NCBI RefSeq assembly: GCF_040901545.1
Contig: NZ_JBBDYL010000045.1
Location: 62,001-126,000, forward strand
DNA from: Sulfuricaulis sp040901545
GTDB lineage: Bacteria; Pseudomonadota; Gammaproteobacteria; Acidiferrobacterales; Sulfurifustaceae
Direction of reading: 5' to 3'
DNA: 64,000 nucleotides
Shown one piece after another: positions 54,304 through 64,000 of the stretch. The notes beneath the pieces are model-generated. The model did no database searches. It saw nothing but the letters and a program-made list of their open reading frames with translations, and was not told the DNA's origin. The position numbers and the translations under genes are program-made. The number at the start of each line of letters is the position of its first letter. Position 1 is the first letter of the stretch.

Positions 54304-57240
54304 TTACATCCCCTCCACCCGCCACACCCCATCCTCTCCCTTGAGGAAATAAATGAGGAAGGCGGTCGGTTGGCCGTTTTGGCTGCGCACGAGGACGTAC
54401 TCGGCCATCTCCTCGCCGATAACACCTGTCTGGAGCGTGCCGAGCTGGTTGACCACGGTCGGGAGGTTCGGTTTAAGGGCGGTGAAGACGGAGCGGTATT
54501 TATCGCGCATGCCGCCGCTCACGGCATTTAAGGCGCTCTCGGTATTGCCAGCACGGAGCCGTTCCAACATGCCGGTATAAATGCCCCGTAATAGGCGATC
54601 GGTATCGGCGGTATCTTTCACAACGATGCTGAGCGTAACGGTGTACACCTTGCCAGTGGTATCGGTGATGATGAACCGCGCGTTGTACGCGCCGGGTGTG
54701 CGATACAGGAATGACAGTGCCGTGCTGGGATCGGTGGCGGTAAAGTCAATTATCCCATCGCCATCGAAATCCACTTCAATTTTCTGAATGGCAATGCCGG
54801 TCGGGTTGACGAGCTGGAAACTCGTGGCGAGCGGGGCGGCATCGCCGCTGGTATTCGCGGTGGGGAAGGCGCGAACGCGGTTATTGACGCTGTCGGCGAT
54901 ATAAAGCTGTCCGACGGAATCCATCGCGATGCCGGAAGGGAATGCCAGTTGCGCGTGCACCGGCAAACCCCCGTCACCTTCGCTTCCCAGCGTGCCGGTA
55001 CCCGCCACGGTCGTTATGACGCCGTCCGGACCGACTCGCCGGATGCGATGGTCGTCGATGTCGGAAATGTACAAGGCACCGTCAATGCCGAGGGCGAGAT
55101 TAATCGGATAGCGCATATCGGCGGCAGTTGCCGAACCGCCGTCACCGCTATAGCCGACACGGCCGGTGCCGGCGAAAGTAGTAATGATGTTTTCGGGGCT
55201 GACGCGACGAACACGCGCATTGTCCGCATCGGTAATATAGAGCGAGCCGTCCGGGTTTACCGCCACATCGGCCGGCCCGGCCAAAAGCGCCGCCGTGGCC
55301 GGCCCGCCGTCGCCGGCGAAACCATAGTCTCCGCTCCCCGCCACCGTGGTGACGATACCGTCACCGCTCACGCGGCGGATACGCTGATTGTAAAAATCGG
55401 CGATGTAGAGCGATCCGTCGGATGCCAGGGCAATCCCATTGGGCAGGGCAAACTGCGCCGCGGTGGCGGGACCGCCGTCACCCAAGTAACCGGATTCACC
55501 GGTTCCCGCGATCGTGGATATTTTTCCGGTCGCGTCGATTTTTCGGATGACGTGGAAGTCGGCGTCGGCCAGATAAAGACTGCCATCCGGGCCGATCTCT
55601 AAATCGACCGGAAATCCGATCCGGGCTTGGGTCGCGGGTCCCCCGTCTCCGGAATAGCCATAGGTACCGGTCCCCGCCACCGTGGTAATCACGCCGGCAG
55701 GGTTCACACGACGGATGCGGCTGTTATCGGCGTCGGCGATGTATAGCGAGTGATCGGGAGCGATGGCGACGGACATGGGAAATCGAAGGCGCGCTTGCAC
55801 CGCCGGACCGCCGTCGCCGCCAAAGCTCGGCAATCCTGTACCCGCTACGGTCTGGATATAGGGTAAGGGATTGGTTCTGTCTACGCTAATCGCCGCGGGC
55901 CCAGTGCTGACGACGGTTATTGTCTGTCGGCCGATCTCACCGTCTGGAGTGGTGGCGACTACCGTCAATGTATTTTCACCGCGTGCGAGCGCCGCATAGG
56001 CGAAAAAGCGGTTGCCGTAAATATGAGCGACAACACCGTTAATGGTGATACCGGTGTTCGCCGGCCCCTCAAACGTACCCGTCACCAGCGTCGTATCGGC
56101 TTCGATTGTTGCGCCTGGCGTCAGGTTCGTGATGACCAGCCCATGGGAAAGCGTGAGTTGTAAACTAAGACTCGCTTCATTCCCGGCTGGGTCGCGGGCA
56201 ACGAGAGCAAAGACATTGGTTCCGGGTTTAAGTACGACGGTGAAATTAAAACTGCTGCTGCCCAGGCTCAGACCGTTGCCCGCCTGATCGAGCAACATGA
56301 CGTTGGCGGTAGCATCATCCACCTTGCCACTGATTGTCACCTCGGCTTGCGCGACCGTGCTTCCATTCGCCGGGCTGACAGAGAGAAACTGGGGCGGAAT
56401 CGTATCGATGGTGAAATACCCGGTCAGCAGATTCGAGGGATGCCCGAACAAGTCAACCGCTTGGGCATTTATGTTGTTAATACCTTCCGGCAATCGGTCC
56501 GCCGGCACGAACAAGGCCTCGGTGGCCGAGCGGGTGAAAAGCGACCCGATGGGCGAGCCGTTGAGGTCCACACTAAGCGCCAGCGTGCGGGTGTAAACCT
56601 CCGGCAGGAGGCAGGGTATGGCGTTGCAACTGGCCCCGAGCCCCAACCGGACCGGCGGGCGGGGATTGTTGGTGAGGTCGCCGCTTTCGGGCGCCAGGAG
56701 GGTCAGTGTCGGCAGCAGCTGGAAAGGCGCCACGCCCAACGCCTCCGCGTCCTTGTCAACGGCGATGCGCGCCACAAACTCGCCGCCGCCGTCGAAACGA
56801 CCGACGGCCTTCTTTCCCCCAAGCCAGACGCTGGCGCCGGCCGGCTCGAATGCTAGCGTCTGGGCCTCGCCGAGAGCGTGCGGACCAAGATCGACGGTTT
56901 TAAGGAGGTTCGCCTCGCGGTCATAGATGAACAGGAGATCTTGTTTCGTGGCGACCCAGAGATTGCCCAGCAGAGGATCGACCGCGAGCGCCAGAACCTC
57001 TGCCACGCCGGGAGTCTTGGATGGGAGCGAAACCGTGCGCGGCGGCTGATCGAGACGGTTTAATTCATACCGCACAAGCTCTGTCTTGCCGGCCACCCAC
57101 AGCAGCCCACCGAGGCTGTCCACCACGAGATGGTCGGGTTCCTTGACATGGGGTTTGAGGTCCAGGCTGTGCAACACGGTCCCCTCCCGGGAGAGGTGTT
57201 GCAGACGCCGGTGACCGAGCAACCACAGGCTTTCATCCAC
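54304..57240 (-). CDS. Beta-propeller / Ig-like / NHL-repeat protein, main part
   Basis: A 978-residue product if started at the GTG at 57,240, but in the same frame as the 144-codon piece upstream; only a TAA at 57,298-57,300 separates them. From N to C: end of a beta-propeller (VDSLGGLLWVAGK, AVDPLLGNLWVATK), Ig-like domains (~210-430), then six NHL repeats of ~56 residues (TTVAGTGTYGYSGDGGPATQ and DGSLYIADADNSRIRRVNPA type) at ~445-790. An FDFDGDGIIDF-like PKD region and a C-terminal helical/strand domain ending DGVWRVEGM follow. Exported as a whole by the upstream signal peptide; alone it has none. NHL proteins bind ligands or partners, sometimes as carrier parts of secreted Rhs-type systems. 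Confidence 0.85.
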   Translation of the reverse strand: MDESLWLLGHRRLQHLSREGTVLHSLDLKPHVKEPDHLVVDSLGGLLWVAGKTELVRYELNRLDQPPRTVSLPSKTPGVAEVLALAVDPLLGNLWVATKQDLLFIYDREANLLKTVDLGPHALGEAQTLAFEPAGASVWLGGKKAVGRFDGGGEFVARIAVDKDAEALGVAPFQLLPTLTLLAPESGDLTNNPRPPVRLGLGASCNAIPCLLPEVYTRTLALSVDLNGSPIGSLFTRSATEALFVPADRLPEGINNINAQAVDLFGHPSNLLTGYFTIDTIPPQFLSVSPANGSTVAQAEVTISGKVDDATANVMLLDQAGNGLSLGSSSFNFTVVLKPGTNVFALVARDPAGNEASLSLQLTLSHGLVITNLTPGATIEADTTLVTGTFEGPANTGITINGVVAHIYGNRFFAYAALARGENTLTVVATTPDGEIGRQTITVVSTGPAAISVDRTNPLPYIQTVAGTGLPSFGGDGGPAVQARLRFPMSVAIAPDHSLYIADADNSRIRRVNPAGVITTVAGTGTYGYSGDGGPATQARIGFPVDLEIGPDGSLYLADADFHVIRKIDATGKISTIAGTGESGYLGDGGPATAAQFALPNGIALASDGSLYIADFYNQRIRRVSGDGIVTTVAGSGDYGFAGDGGPATAALLAGPADVAVNPDGSLYITDADNARVRRVSPENIITTFAGTGRVGYSGDGGSATAADMRYPINLALGIDGALYISDIDDHRIRRVGPDGVITTVAGTGTLGSEGDGGLPVHAQLAFPSGIAMDSVGQLYIADSVNNRVRAFPTANTSGDAAPLATSFQLVNPTGIAIQKIEVDFDGDGIIDFTATDPSTALSFLYRTPGAYNARFIITDTTGKVYTVTLSIVVKDTADTDRLLRGIYTGMLERLRAGNTESALNAVSGGMRDKYRSVFTALKPNLPTVVNQLGTLQTGVIGEEMAEYVLVRSQNGQPTAFLIYFLKGEDGVWRVEGM

Positions 57241-57297
57241 ATCGAGGGCCAGGGCCTGGATGACCTCCGGAACCGTCCAGGCCCCCAGCCGTTGCCC

Positions 57298-57732
57298 TTA
57301 CGAATCGACATGCAGCAGGGTTTTCTGGCCGCCGACCCACAGGCTGGCGTCATAGGGATCGAGCGCCAGGTGTTTGGGATCGTCGAGCCGGTTGACCAGG
57401 TTTTTCAAATCGACTTGAAGCAGGGGCTGGCCGTTGCCGTCGAACTTGAGGAGTTGCTTTTGGACGAGCGCCCAGACGGCGGCGTCGGTGGGGTCAACCG
57501 CGAGCGCCTTGGCTTCGTGATCGAGCGAGACGCTTAAGTCGACCTCGTTGGCGCCGGGGTCAATGCGTTTGAGATTTTTGTGATCGGCCAGCCAGACCGC
57601 AGCAACCGGGTTGGAATTTTGCGCAACCGCCGGCAGCAGCAAGGCCGACAAGGCAATGAACGAAACAAAGACAGCTGTGAACCAAGCGCGCAGAACAGGT
57701 ATTCGCGAAACCAAGTAGGACCCCCCGTTCAC
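57298..57732 (-). CDS. N-terminal part of the NHL protein (signal peptide and first propeller blades)
   Basis: A 144-codon stretch with a signal peptide (residues ~15-38, RAWFTAVFVSFIALSALLLP, ending AVAQ) and blades with the repeated LALDPYDASLWVGG motif. The frame reads on without change through GQRLGAWTVPEVIQALALDV into the next piece, so a single nonsense TAA split one gene of about 1,142 codons. The alternatives are an assembly error or true readthrough, the latter unlikely for TAA-G. Confidence 0.8.
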   Translation of the reverse strand: MNGGSYLVSRIPVLRAWFTAVFVSFIALSALLLPAVAQNSNPVAAVWLADHKNLKRIDPGANEVDLSVSLDHEAKALAVDPTDAAVWALVQKQLLKFDGNGQPLLQVDLKNLVNRLDDPKHLALDPYDASLWVGGQKTLLHVDS

Positions 57733-57952
57733 GCTCAGGACGATTCCCCATGTCCCTCGAGCGCCTTGAGTATTAAATTCTTTCTTTCAATATCTCATGC
57801 TCACCCACCGGAGTAAACATGGGTATGGTTGAAGTTTTGATTATGCTTAAATCAGGCAATGCTGATTCAAAAAAATCATGCTGCCATTCAATTGGTTGGC
57901 ATTAATTTTCCAACCGAAAGAAAGATCAGAGGGACTTAAAAACTACTAGGAG

Positions 57953-58045
57953 TTACTCCACCGTAACCGATTTCGCCAGATTCCGCGGTTGGTCCACATC
58001 GGTTCTCCTGGCGAGTGCAACGCAGTAGGCTAGCAATTCCGTCAG
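57953..58045 (-). pseudogene. Degenerate second copy of the glmS 3' end
   Basis: On the minus strand these bases read LLAYCVALARRTDVDQPRNL then AKSVTVE and a stop, against LLAYYVALAKGTDVDQPRNL AKSVTVE in the complete glmS at 60,067. No similarity continues upstream of it. It is about 2.0 kb from the true glmS end and lies in the same direction. Such duplicated ends of a target gene are made by elements that use the 3' end of a conserved gene as an attachment site; attTn7 uses glmS. It could also be a remnant of a second glmS gene. Confidence 0.85.
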
Positions 58046-58363
58046 CACTTAGAGCAGACTGAGTAAGAAATCAAGCGGTTCGGAAACGCAGCCCCTGCTA
58101 GACCGGCCGCGCTGGAATTCAACGTCAAGCAACAGGTACCTGTCCTCGACTGAAATTAACTTGCTGTAAGGAGTCTACGAGAAACAGCATATTGCCTCTT
58201 TGAAGAGGGTGGCGTTCACCCATCTCATCAACGATCTGCTAAAGCAGGAATTCGCGTTCCATTAACGCACTTAAAGTGATAATTAAGAGATGAAAATCGG
58301 GATATTTCCTCAATAGTACAATTACCAATTCTTAATCGTATGTCACTGAAGTTATATATGATT
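58046..58363. other. AT-rich intergenic stretch in the glmS-linked insert
   Basis: About 320 bases without a recognisable gene between the glmS-end copy and the repeat array of the next gene. Composition becomes markedly AT-rich from about 58,260. No tnsABCD-like gene or terminal repeat was recognised. Confidence 0.4.
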
Positions 58364-58446
58364 TTGACATATGGTTGACAATAAATTATTTAAAGTTGAC
58401 AATGTTATCTATTATAGTTGACAATATTTTAATAGGTGGTTGTCAA
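58364..58446 (+). promoter_or_regulatory. TTGACA repeat array upstream of the wHTH-ATPase gene
   Basis: TTGACA occurs at 58,364, 58,375, 58,396 and 58,418; the last three are extended as GTTGACAAT. Starts are 11, 21 and 22 bases apart (one, two and two helical turns), so all face the same side of the DNA. A related GGTTGTCAA lies at the start codon. One copy may serve as -35 (58,364, with TATTTA 17 bases on). Equal phasing and position suggest operator sites, perhaps for the HTH protein itself. This is inference. Confidence 0.5.
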
Positions 58447-59490
58447 ATGACAAGAATTCGTACGCGCGGTGAGGATGTCCGGAAATTTATTTTGGAGCAT
58501 GTTGAAAAACATCCTACCGACATCAACAGATTCACGGCCGAGCACTTTGGAATTACACGCCAAGCAGTCAACAAGCACTTGCAAAATTTAACTTCTGAAC
58601 AAGCCATAACTGAGACAGGAAAGACAAGGAGTCGTATATACAAGCTTTGCCCTCTGTTGGAATGGAGGGGACATTTTGAAATCTCAAGCGAGCTTGCCGA
58701 AGACTTAGTTTGGAGAAACGATGTAGCGGTTGTTCTTGGCCAAATGCCAGATAACGTTATTGAGATTTGGCACTACGGGTTTACAGAAATGTTTAATAAT
58801 GCGTTAGATCATTCAGGCGGTTCTGAAATAAATGTTCGAATTCTAAAAACTGCGGCAAATACTGAAATGCTTCTTTGGGATGATGGGGTAGGGATTTTTA
58901 AGAAAATCCAGACAGAACTGAATCTTTTAGATGAACGGCATGCAATTCTTGAACTTGCTAAAGGAAAGCTTACTACTGACCCTAAGAATCATACTGGTGA
59001 AGGTATCTTTTTTACATCTAGGATGTTTGACGACTTTGATATCCTCTCCGGAGGAGTGTATTTTTCGCACAAATTTGGCGGCAGGGAGGATTGGATCCTA
59101 GAACGAGACAAACCCGGAAATGAAACCATGGTGTGGATGAAACTGAATAACCATACTGCACGCACAACAAAGAAGATATTTGATCAATTTTCATCCGGGG
59201 ATGAATTTGGATTTAATAAAACAGTAGTGCCTGTAAAATTAGCGCAATACGGAAATGATAAGCTTATATCTCGTTCGCAAGCAAAAAGGCTTCTTGCAAG
59301 AATTGAACTATTCAAAATAGTTATGTTCGACTTCAGCGGGGTAGAGGCCATCGGACAAGCCTTTGCGGATGAAATCTTCAGGGTATTTCCACAGAGACAT
59401 AAAGAAATTGAGTTATTTGCTATCAAGGCAAACTCAGGGATAAAACGGATGATAACGAGGGTAAAATCTGGGAAATCTGAAATAGAATGA
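58447..59490 (+). CDS. wHTH - GHKL ATPase - STAS-like (DUF4325) regulator
   Basis: A 347-residue AT-rich gene. Residues ~10-65 form a winged helix (AEHFGITRQAVNKHLQNLTS). Residues ~100-235 are a GHKL ATP-binding domain: N-box EMFNNALDHSG (114-124), G1 DDGVGIF (145-151), G2 HTGEGIFFTSRMF (182-194). Residues ~267-335 are a STAS-like DUF4325 domain (FDFSGVEAIGQAFADEIF). That combines, in one chain, the parts of an anti-sigma kinase and its antagonist with a DNA-binding domain. The ATG at 58,447 was chosen because the wHTH begins there; it is preceded by a repeat array. It lies in the glmS-linked insert with composition unlike the flanks. Confidence 0.85.
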   Translation: MTRIRTRGEDVRKFILEHVEKHPTDINRFTAEHFGITRQAVNKHLQNLTSEQAITETGKTRSRIYKLCPLLEWRGHFEISSELAEDLVWRNDVAVVLGQMPDNVIEIWHYGFTEMFNNALDHSGGSEINVRILKTAANTEMLLWDDGVGIFKKIQTELNLLDERHAILELAKGKLTTDPKNHTGEGIFFTSRMFDDFDILSGGVYFSHKFGGREDWILERDKPGNETMVWMKLNNHTARTTKKIFDQFSSGDEFGFNKTVVPVKLAQYGNDKLISRSQAKRLLARIELFKIVMFDFSGVEAIGQAFADEIFRVFPQRHKEIELFAIKANSGIKRMITRVKSGKSEIE

Positions 59491-59769
59491 ATCTCTGACA
59501 GCTCAAAGTAATTTTCTGAATAATATCTCTGATTTGTTCAACGAGATGTCTGCCACTCACTCTACGTGTCGTTTCATTGAACCCGTTGCGCGCACCGAGT
59601 ACCGCAGCCCCATCGGGAGTATTCAAGCGAGCCCCGTGTTTGAGCCCGTAGCGCGTGGTGTGCGCCCGGCGAGTTGGCGAACCCCGGTGGGGAGGGTGAG
59701 GCACAGAGTTCAGTTACCAGGAAGACTAGCGGCCACGCCGTTCGAAAAACAAATCTGTCCCTTTTATAT
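59491..59769. other. Intergenic stretch, no gene supported
   Basis: About 280 bases; from ~59,540 the composition returns to GC-rich. Short reading frames exist on both strands but none has a ribosome-binding site or protein-like composition. Confidence 0.3.
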
Positions 59770-60048
59770 CTAATTTGAACTGGAACAGCGCTCCAGATAA
59801 GTGGCGCATTTTTTCCGGCAGGCTTGGACTTTGGCTTGGCAGGCTTTTACATAATTTTTATTGGCATTTCCAGAGCACTGTTCCGCAAGCGACCGGCATG
59901 ACGCATTGCAGGATTCATACGTGTCTTTGCAAGCTGAAGTGGCAACCAACCATAAAATATTGCCTTGATCGATGGTGATTCTGTCAGCGTGTACGCTGGT
60001 AGCAAGAATGGCGGCCACCAAGCCAATGAGGAAAGTTGTGGTTTTCAT
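59770..60048 (-). CDS. Small secreted cysteine-rich protein (eight cysteines, internal repeat)
   Basis: A 92-residue protein with a signal peptide (MKTTTFLIGLVAAILATSVHA). The mature part has eight cysteines at 40, 47, 51, 58, 70, 77, 81 and 88, i.e. twice the pattern C-x6-C-x3-C-x6-C with 11 residues between. This is an internal duplication and suggests two helical hairpins held by disulfides, or a metal site. AGGGG precedes the ATG. No family recognised. It lies 18 bases from the glmS stop on the same strand, so it could be read from the glmS transcript. Confidence 0.75.
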   Translation of the reverse strand: MKTTTFLIGLVAAILATSVHADRITIDQGNILWLVATSACKDTYESCNASCRSLAEQCSGNANKNYVKACQAKVQACRKKCATYLERCSSSN

Positions 60049-60066
60049 TGAAGCCCCTTGTATTAG

Positions 60067-61902
<1,836 letters not shown>

Positions 61903-61924
61903 AGCTAAACCCCAGTTGCAAGTT

Positions 61925-61994
61925 TCAAGTAGCAAGTAGCAAGTAACACTGACCTCAGCATTTTCTTTCTTGCCACTTGCAACTTGCTACTTGT
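61925..61994. repeat. Imperfect inverted repeat of CAAGTAG-like heptamers between glmU and glmS
   Basis: Left arm TCAAGTAGCAAGTAGCAAGT (61,925-61,944), right arm ACTTGCAACTTGCTACTTGT (61,975-61,994). The arms pair at 18 of 20 positions over a 30-base loop. The left arm is itself built from CAAGTAG repeats. It overlaps the glmU stop codon. It could act as an attenuator or RNA-stability element before glmS; not a typical terminator, as no U-run follows on the minus strand. Confidence 0.6.
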
Positions 61995-63363
61995 TACTTT
62001 TTTTTACCGGCCGCTTCCAGCCGAGTCGCGTGACCTGCTCCGCGCGGGTCAGCGTGAGCGCGCCCCCGGGCGCATCACGGGAAATCACCGAGCCAGCGCC
62101 GATGACGGCGCCGGCACCCACGGTCACCGGAGCCACCAGCGCGGTGTTCGAGCCGATGAAGGCGTGATCGCCGATCACGGTGCGGTGCTTGTTCACGCCG
62201 TCGTAGTTGCAGGTGATGGTGCCGGCGCCGATGTTGGCGTCGCACCCGACGGTCGAGTCGCCGATGTAAGTCAAGTGATTCATCTTGGCGCCCTCGCCGA
62301 TCTCGGATTTTTTCACTTCGACGAAATTGCCGACGTGCACCTGCGCGGCGAGTTTTGTTTCCGGGCGGATGCGGGAGAACGGCCCAATGCGACAACTCGT
62401 ACCAATGTCAGCCCCTTCGAGCACGCAATTCGGCAAAATGGCGGTATCGGTGCCGATCGTGCAATCGCGGATAAAATTGTTCGGCCCGATGTGGACACGA
62501 TCTCCCAGTGTGACTTTACCTTCGAAGATGACATTGACGTCGATCACCACGTCGCGTCCGCAGCGGAGCTCGCCGCGCACATCGAGACGCGCCGGGTCGC
62601 GCAGGGTCACACCCTGCTGCATGAGTTTCTCCGCCTGCTGGCGCTGGTGAATGCGCTCCAATTGCGCGAGCTCCTGCTTGCTGTTGACGCCGAGTATTTC
62701 GCTGATGTCCGCGGGCGTGCACGTTGCAATCGACACCCCTTCCGCTACCGCCAAGCCAATTATATCAGTCAGGTAGTACTCGCCCTGGGCATTGCGGTTG
62801 TTCAGGCCGGACAGCCACTTTTTCAGCCGGGCTGACGGTGCCGCCATAAACCCGGTGTTGATTTCGCGCACCGCGGCTTCCGCGGGGGTGGCATCCCGGC
62901 TTTCCGCGATCCGGACGACTTTACCCGCCGGATTGCGGAGAATCCGGCCGTAGCCGCCGGGATCCGCCAGTTCCGCCGTGAGCAGAGCAAGATTTCCTGA
63001 AGCGCTCGCCGCCAGCAGGACCTTCAAGGTCTGGGGGCGGATCAGCGGGACATCGCCGAAAAGCACCAGTACTGTAGCCGGGTCGGCAACCGCGGGCATG
63101 GCCTGGGCTAGGGCATGTCCCGTGCCATTCTGCTCTTCCTGTCGTACCCATTTCACGGGTGTCTCGGGGAAGGCATCGCGTACCCGCTCGCCGCCGTGGC
63201 CGTAAACCACGTGGATGGCCTCGGGCTTCAGGGCTTGCGCGGTGTCGAGGACATGCGCCAACAACGGTTTGCCGGCAAGGTCATGCAACACCTTGGGGAT
63301 ATCGGAAGCCATGCGCTTCCCCTGACCGGCGGCCAGTATGACGATTTCAAGGGGGGCGGGCAT
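61987..63363 (-). CDS. glmU: Bifunctional N-acetylglucosamine-1-P uridyltransferase / GlcN-1-P acetyltransferase
   Basis: A 458-residue bifunctional enzyme giving UDP-GlcNAc. The N-terminal pyrophosphorylase has LAAGQGKRMASDIPKVLH (nucleotide loop) and EEQNGTGHALAQAMP, with the metal Asp in LFGDVPL. The C-terminal left-handed beta-helix has repeated hexapeptides (IGPNNFIRDCTIG, EGADIGTSCRIGPFSRIRPE) and the acetyltransferase region KMNHLTYIGDSTVG. With glmS it gives the last steps of UDP-GlcNAc synthesis. Confidence 0.96.
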   Translation of the reverse strand: MPAPLEIVILAAGQGKRMASDIPKVLHDLAGKPLLAHVLDTAQALKPEAIHVVYGHGGERVRDAFPETPVKWVRQEEQNGTGHALAQAMPAVADPATVLVLFGDVPLIRPQTLKVLLAASASGNLALLTAELADPGGYGRILRNPAGKVVRIAESRDATPAEAAVREINTGFMAAPSARLKKWLSGLNNRNAQGEYYLTDIIGLAVAEGVSIATCTPADISEILGVNSKQELAQLERIHQRQQAEKLMQQGVTLRDPARLDVRGELRCGRDVVIDVNVIFEGKVTLGDRVHIGPNNFIRDCTIGTDTAILPNCVLEGADIGTSCRIGPFSRIRPETKLAAQVHVGNFVEVKKSEIGEGAKMNHLTYIGDSTVGCDANIGAGTITCNYDGVNKHRTVIGDHAFIGSNTALVAPVTVGAGAVIGAGSVISRDAPGGALTLTRAEQVTRLGWKRPVKKSNK

Positions 63364-63404
63364 GGGTCAGGGCAATGATTTAATCACACGCAGTTAACTA
63401 TAGG

Positions 63405-63421
63405 AAAAAACCGCTCGGCGG
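63405..63421 (-). terminator. Short Rho-independent terminator after atpC
   Basis: On the minus strand, CCGC-CGA-GCGG is followed by TTTTTT. The stem is only four pairs, but lies 30 bases after the atpC stop and in front of glmU, as expected for the end of the atp operon. Confidence 0.5.
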
Positions 63422-63453
63422 GGGTGATTTGAGACAACGTCGGCGAGCGCCGG

Positions 63454-63876
63454 TTATTTGCGGGTACGTTCGCGGAGTTTCTGGATGGCGCGCAGCTGCG
63501 CGATGGCCTCGGCGAGTTCGGCCTGGGCCTTGGCGTAATCGATGTCAGCCTTGCGATCCCGCAGCGCCTCTTCGGCGCGTTCCTTGGCCTTGAGGGCGGC
63601 GGCTTCGTCCAGGTCCTTGGCGCGTTGCGCGGTATCGGCCAAGATCGTGACCACGTGCGGCTGCACTTCCAGCATACCGCCCGAGACATAGAACGAGAGC
63701 TCTTCGGTGCCGGTGCGCACGCGCACCTCGCCCGCCTTCATGCGCGCGAGCAGCGGCGCGTGCCGCGGCAGGATGCCAACCTCGCCGGTCACGAGCGGCG
63801 CGAACACCATCTCCGCCTTGCCGGAGTAGATCTCCTTCTCGGCGGACACGATGTCGACATGTATCGTCATGGCCAT
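63454..63876 (-). CDS. atpC: ATP synthase F1 epsilon subunit
   Basis: A 140-residue subunit with the N-terminal beta-sandwich (VDIVSAEKEIYSGKAEMVFA, LPRHAPLLARMKAGEVRV) and the C-terminal two-helix regulatory part (ALKAKERAEEALRDRKADID). It couples rotation to catalysis and inhibits hydrolysis. The ATG overlaps the atpD stop (TAATG). Met1 or Met3 could be the start. Confidence 0.95.
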   Translation of the reverse strand: MAMTIHVDIVSAEKEIYSGKAEMVFAPLVTGEVGILPRHAPLLARMKAGEVRVRTGTEELSFYVSGGMLEVQPHVVTILADTAQRAKDLDEAAALKAKERAEEALRDRKADIDYAKAQAELAEAIAQLRAIQKLRERTRK

Positions 63877-64000
63877 TACAAGGTCTTGGCCTTCTCGGCC
63901 ACCTCGTCAATGGAACCGATCATGTAGAAGGCCTGCTCCGGATAGCTGTCGTACTCGCCGTCGACGATGTCGCGGAAGCCGCGGATCGTGTCCTTGAGCG
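63876..64000 (-). CDS. atpD: ATP synthase F1 beta subunit, C-terminal end (cut by window)
   Basis: The last ~40 residues only: LKDTIRGFRDIVDGEYDSYP, then EQAFYMIGSIDEVAEKAKTL and stop. This is the invariant end of F1-beta. The rest lies beyond the window. Gene order atpD-atpC-glmU-glmS is common in gammaproteobacteria. Confidence 0.96.
   Translation of the reverse strand, partial: LKDTIRGFRDIVDGEYDSYPEQAFYMIGSIDEVAEKAKTL

Noticed and set aside
58364..58425. Possible CRISPR repeats (recurring GTTGACAAT).
   Set aside because: Units are 6-9 bases at helical-turn spacing, without spacers of CRISPR size and without cas genes.
59534..59773. A 79-codon frame between the regulator and the cysteine-rich gene.
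   Set aside because: Composition is random-like and there is no ribosome-binding site; its end overlaps the last codons of the convergent cysteine-rich gene.
57733..60066. A Tn7-type transposon at the glmS end.
   Set aside because: No tnsA-E, TniQ or Cascade-like gene and no Tn7 end repeats were seen; only the duplicated glmS end suggests site-specific integration.
61903..61990. A glmS ribozyme in the glmS leader.
   Set aside because: The leader is only 84 bases, taken up by a heptamer hairpin, and the ribozyme core is not visible; glmS ribozymes are typical of Firmicutes.

Overview
The window (about 60% GC over most of its length) comes from a gammaproteobacterial chromosome. The strongest sign is the E. 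coli-like order rhlB (minus), then trxA and rho (plus), followed by rpmE. A polA-linked DUF2782 gene, cytochrome c4, FadE-type beta-oxidation genes and glmS-glmU-atpC-atpD agree with this. The genus cannot be fixed from the window. A free-living respiratory bacterium fits the bd-type oxidase, cytochrome c4 and F-type ATP synthase.

Positions 1-16,300 hold metal/Ca2+-related membrane genes (UPF0016, EF-hand, TerC), a tautomerase, psiE and mtnD. Then come rhlB/trxA/rho/rpmE, a secreted nuclease, an M48 protease, malic enzyme, malate dehydrogenase, prmB and cydAB. cydA carries a frameshift that looks like loss of one copy of an 8-bp tandem repeat. A 124-bp MITE-like inverted-repeat element separates cydB from a minus-strand operon running rubredoxin, fadE, thiolase, hydratase/dehydrogenase, acyl-CoA synthetase (24,227 to 16,431).

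Positions 24,300-29,300 carry hemH-thiD and thiE-hemL, each pair translationally coupled, split by a lower-GC insert with a HEPN-like gene. Positions 29,300-44,200 are mostly housekeeping: cytochrome c4, a candidate structured RNA just downstream of polA, polA, a LOG-family protein, a deacetylase-family protein, a diguanylate cyclase, uvrD and a cupin-type oxygenase. This part also includes an unusual esterase-cytochrome c fusion and a second HEPN-like protein.

Positions 44,500-60,066, ending at the 3' end of glmS, form an accessory region. From the glmS side it holds a small secreted cysteine-rich protein, and a wHTH-GHKL ATPase-STAS-like regulator behind a TTGACA repeat array. A degenerate second copy of the last ~30 glmS codons follows. 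Next, reading down the minus strand, are a beta-propeller/NHL gene split by a stop codon and a five-gene chain linked by 4-base ATGA overlaps. That chain has three related secreted carboxypeptidase-regulatory-like proteins alternating with two paralogues of a secreted zinc-phospholipase C/P1-nuclease-like protein. Beyond it lie a broken IS3-family element, an IS1595-family transposase fragment and an Rhs C-terminal end coupled to a Sel1-repeat gene. This glmS-linked locus is the best candidate for an undescribed system.

The window closes with glmS, glmU, atpC and the C-terminal end of atpD, all on the minus strand. No tRNA, rRNA or CRISPR array was seen.
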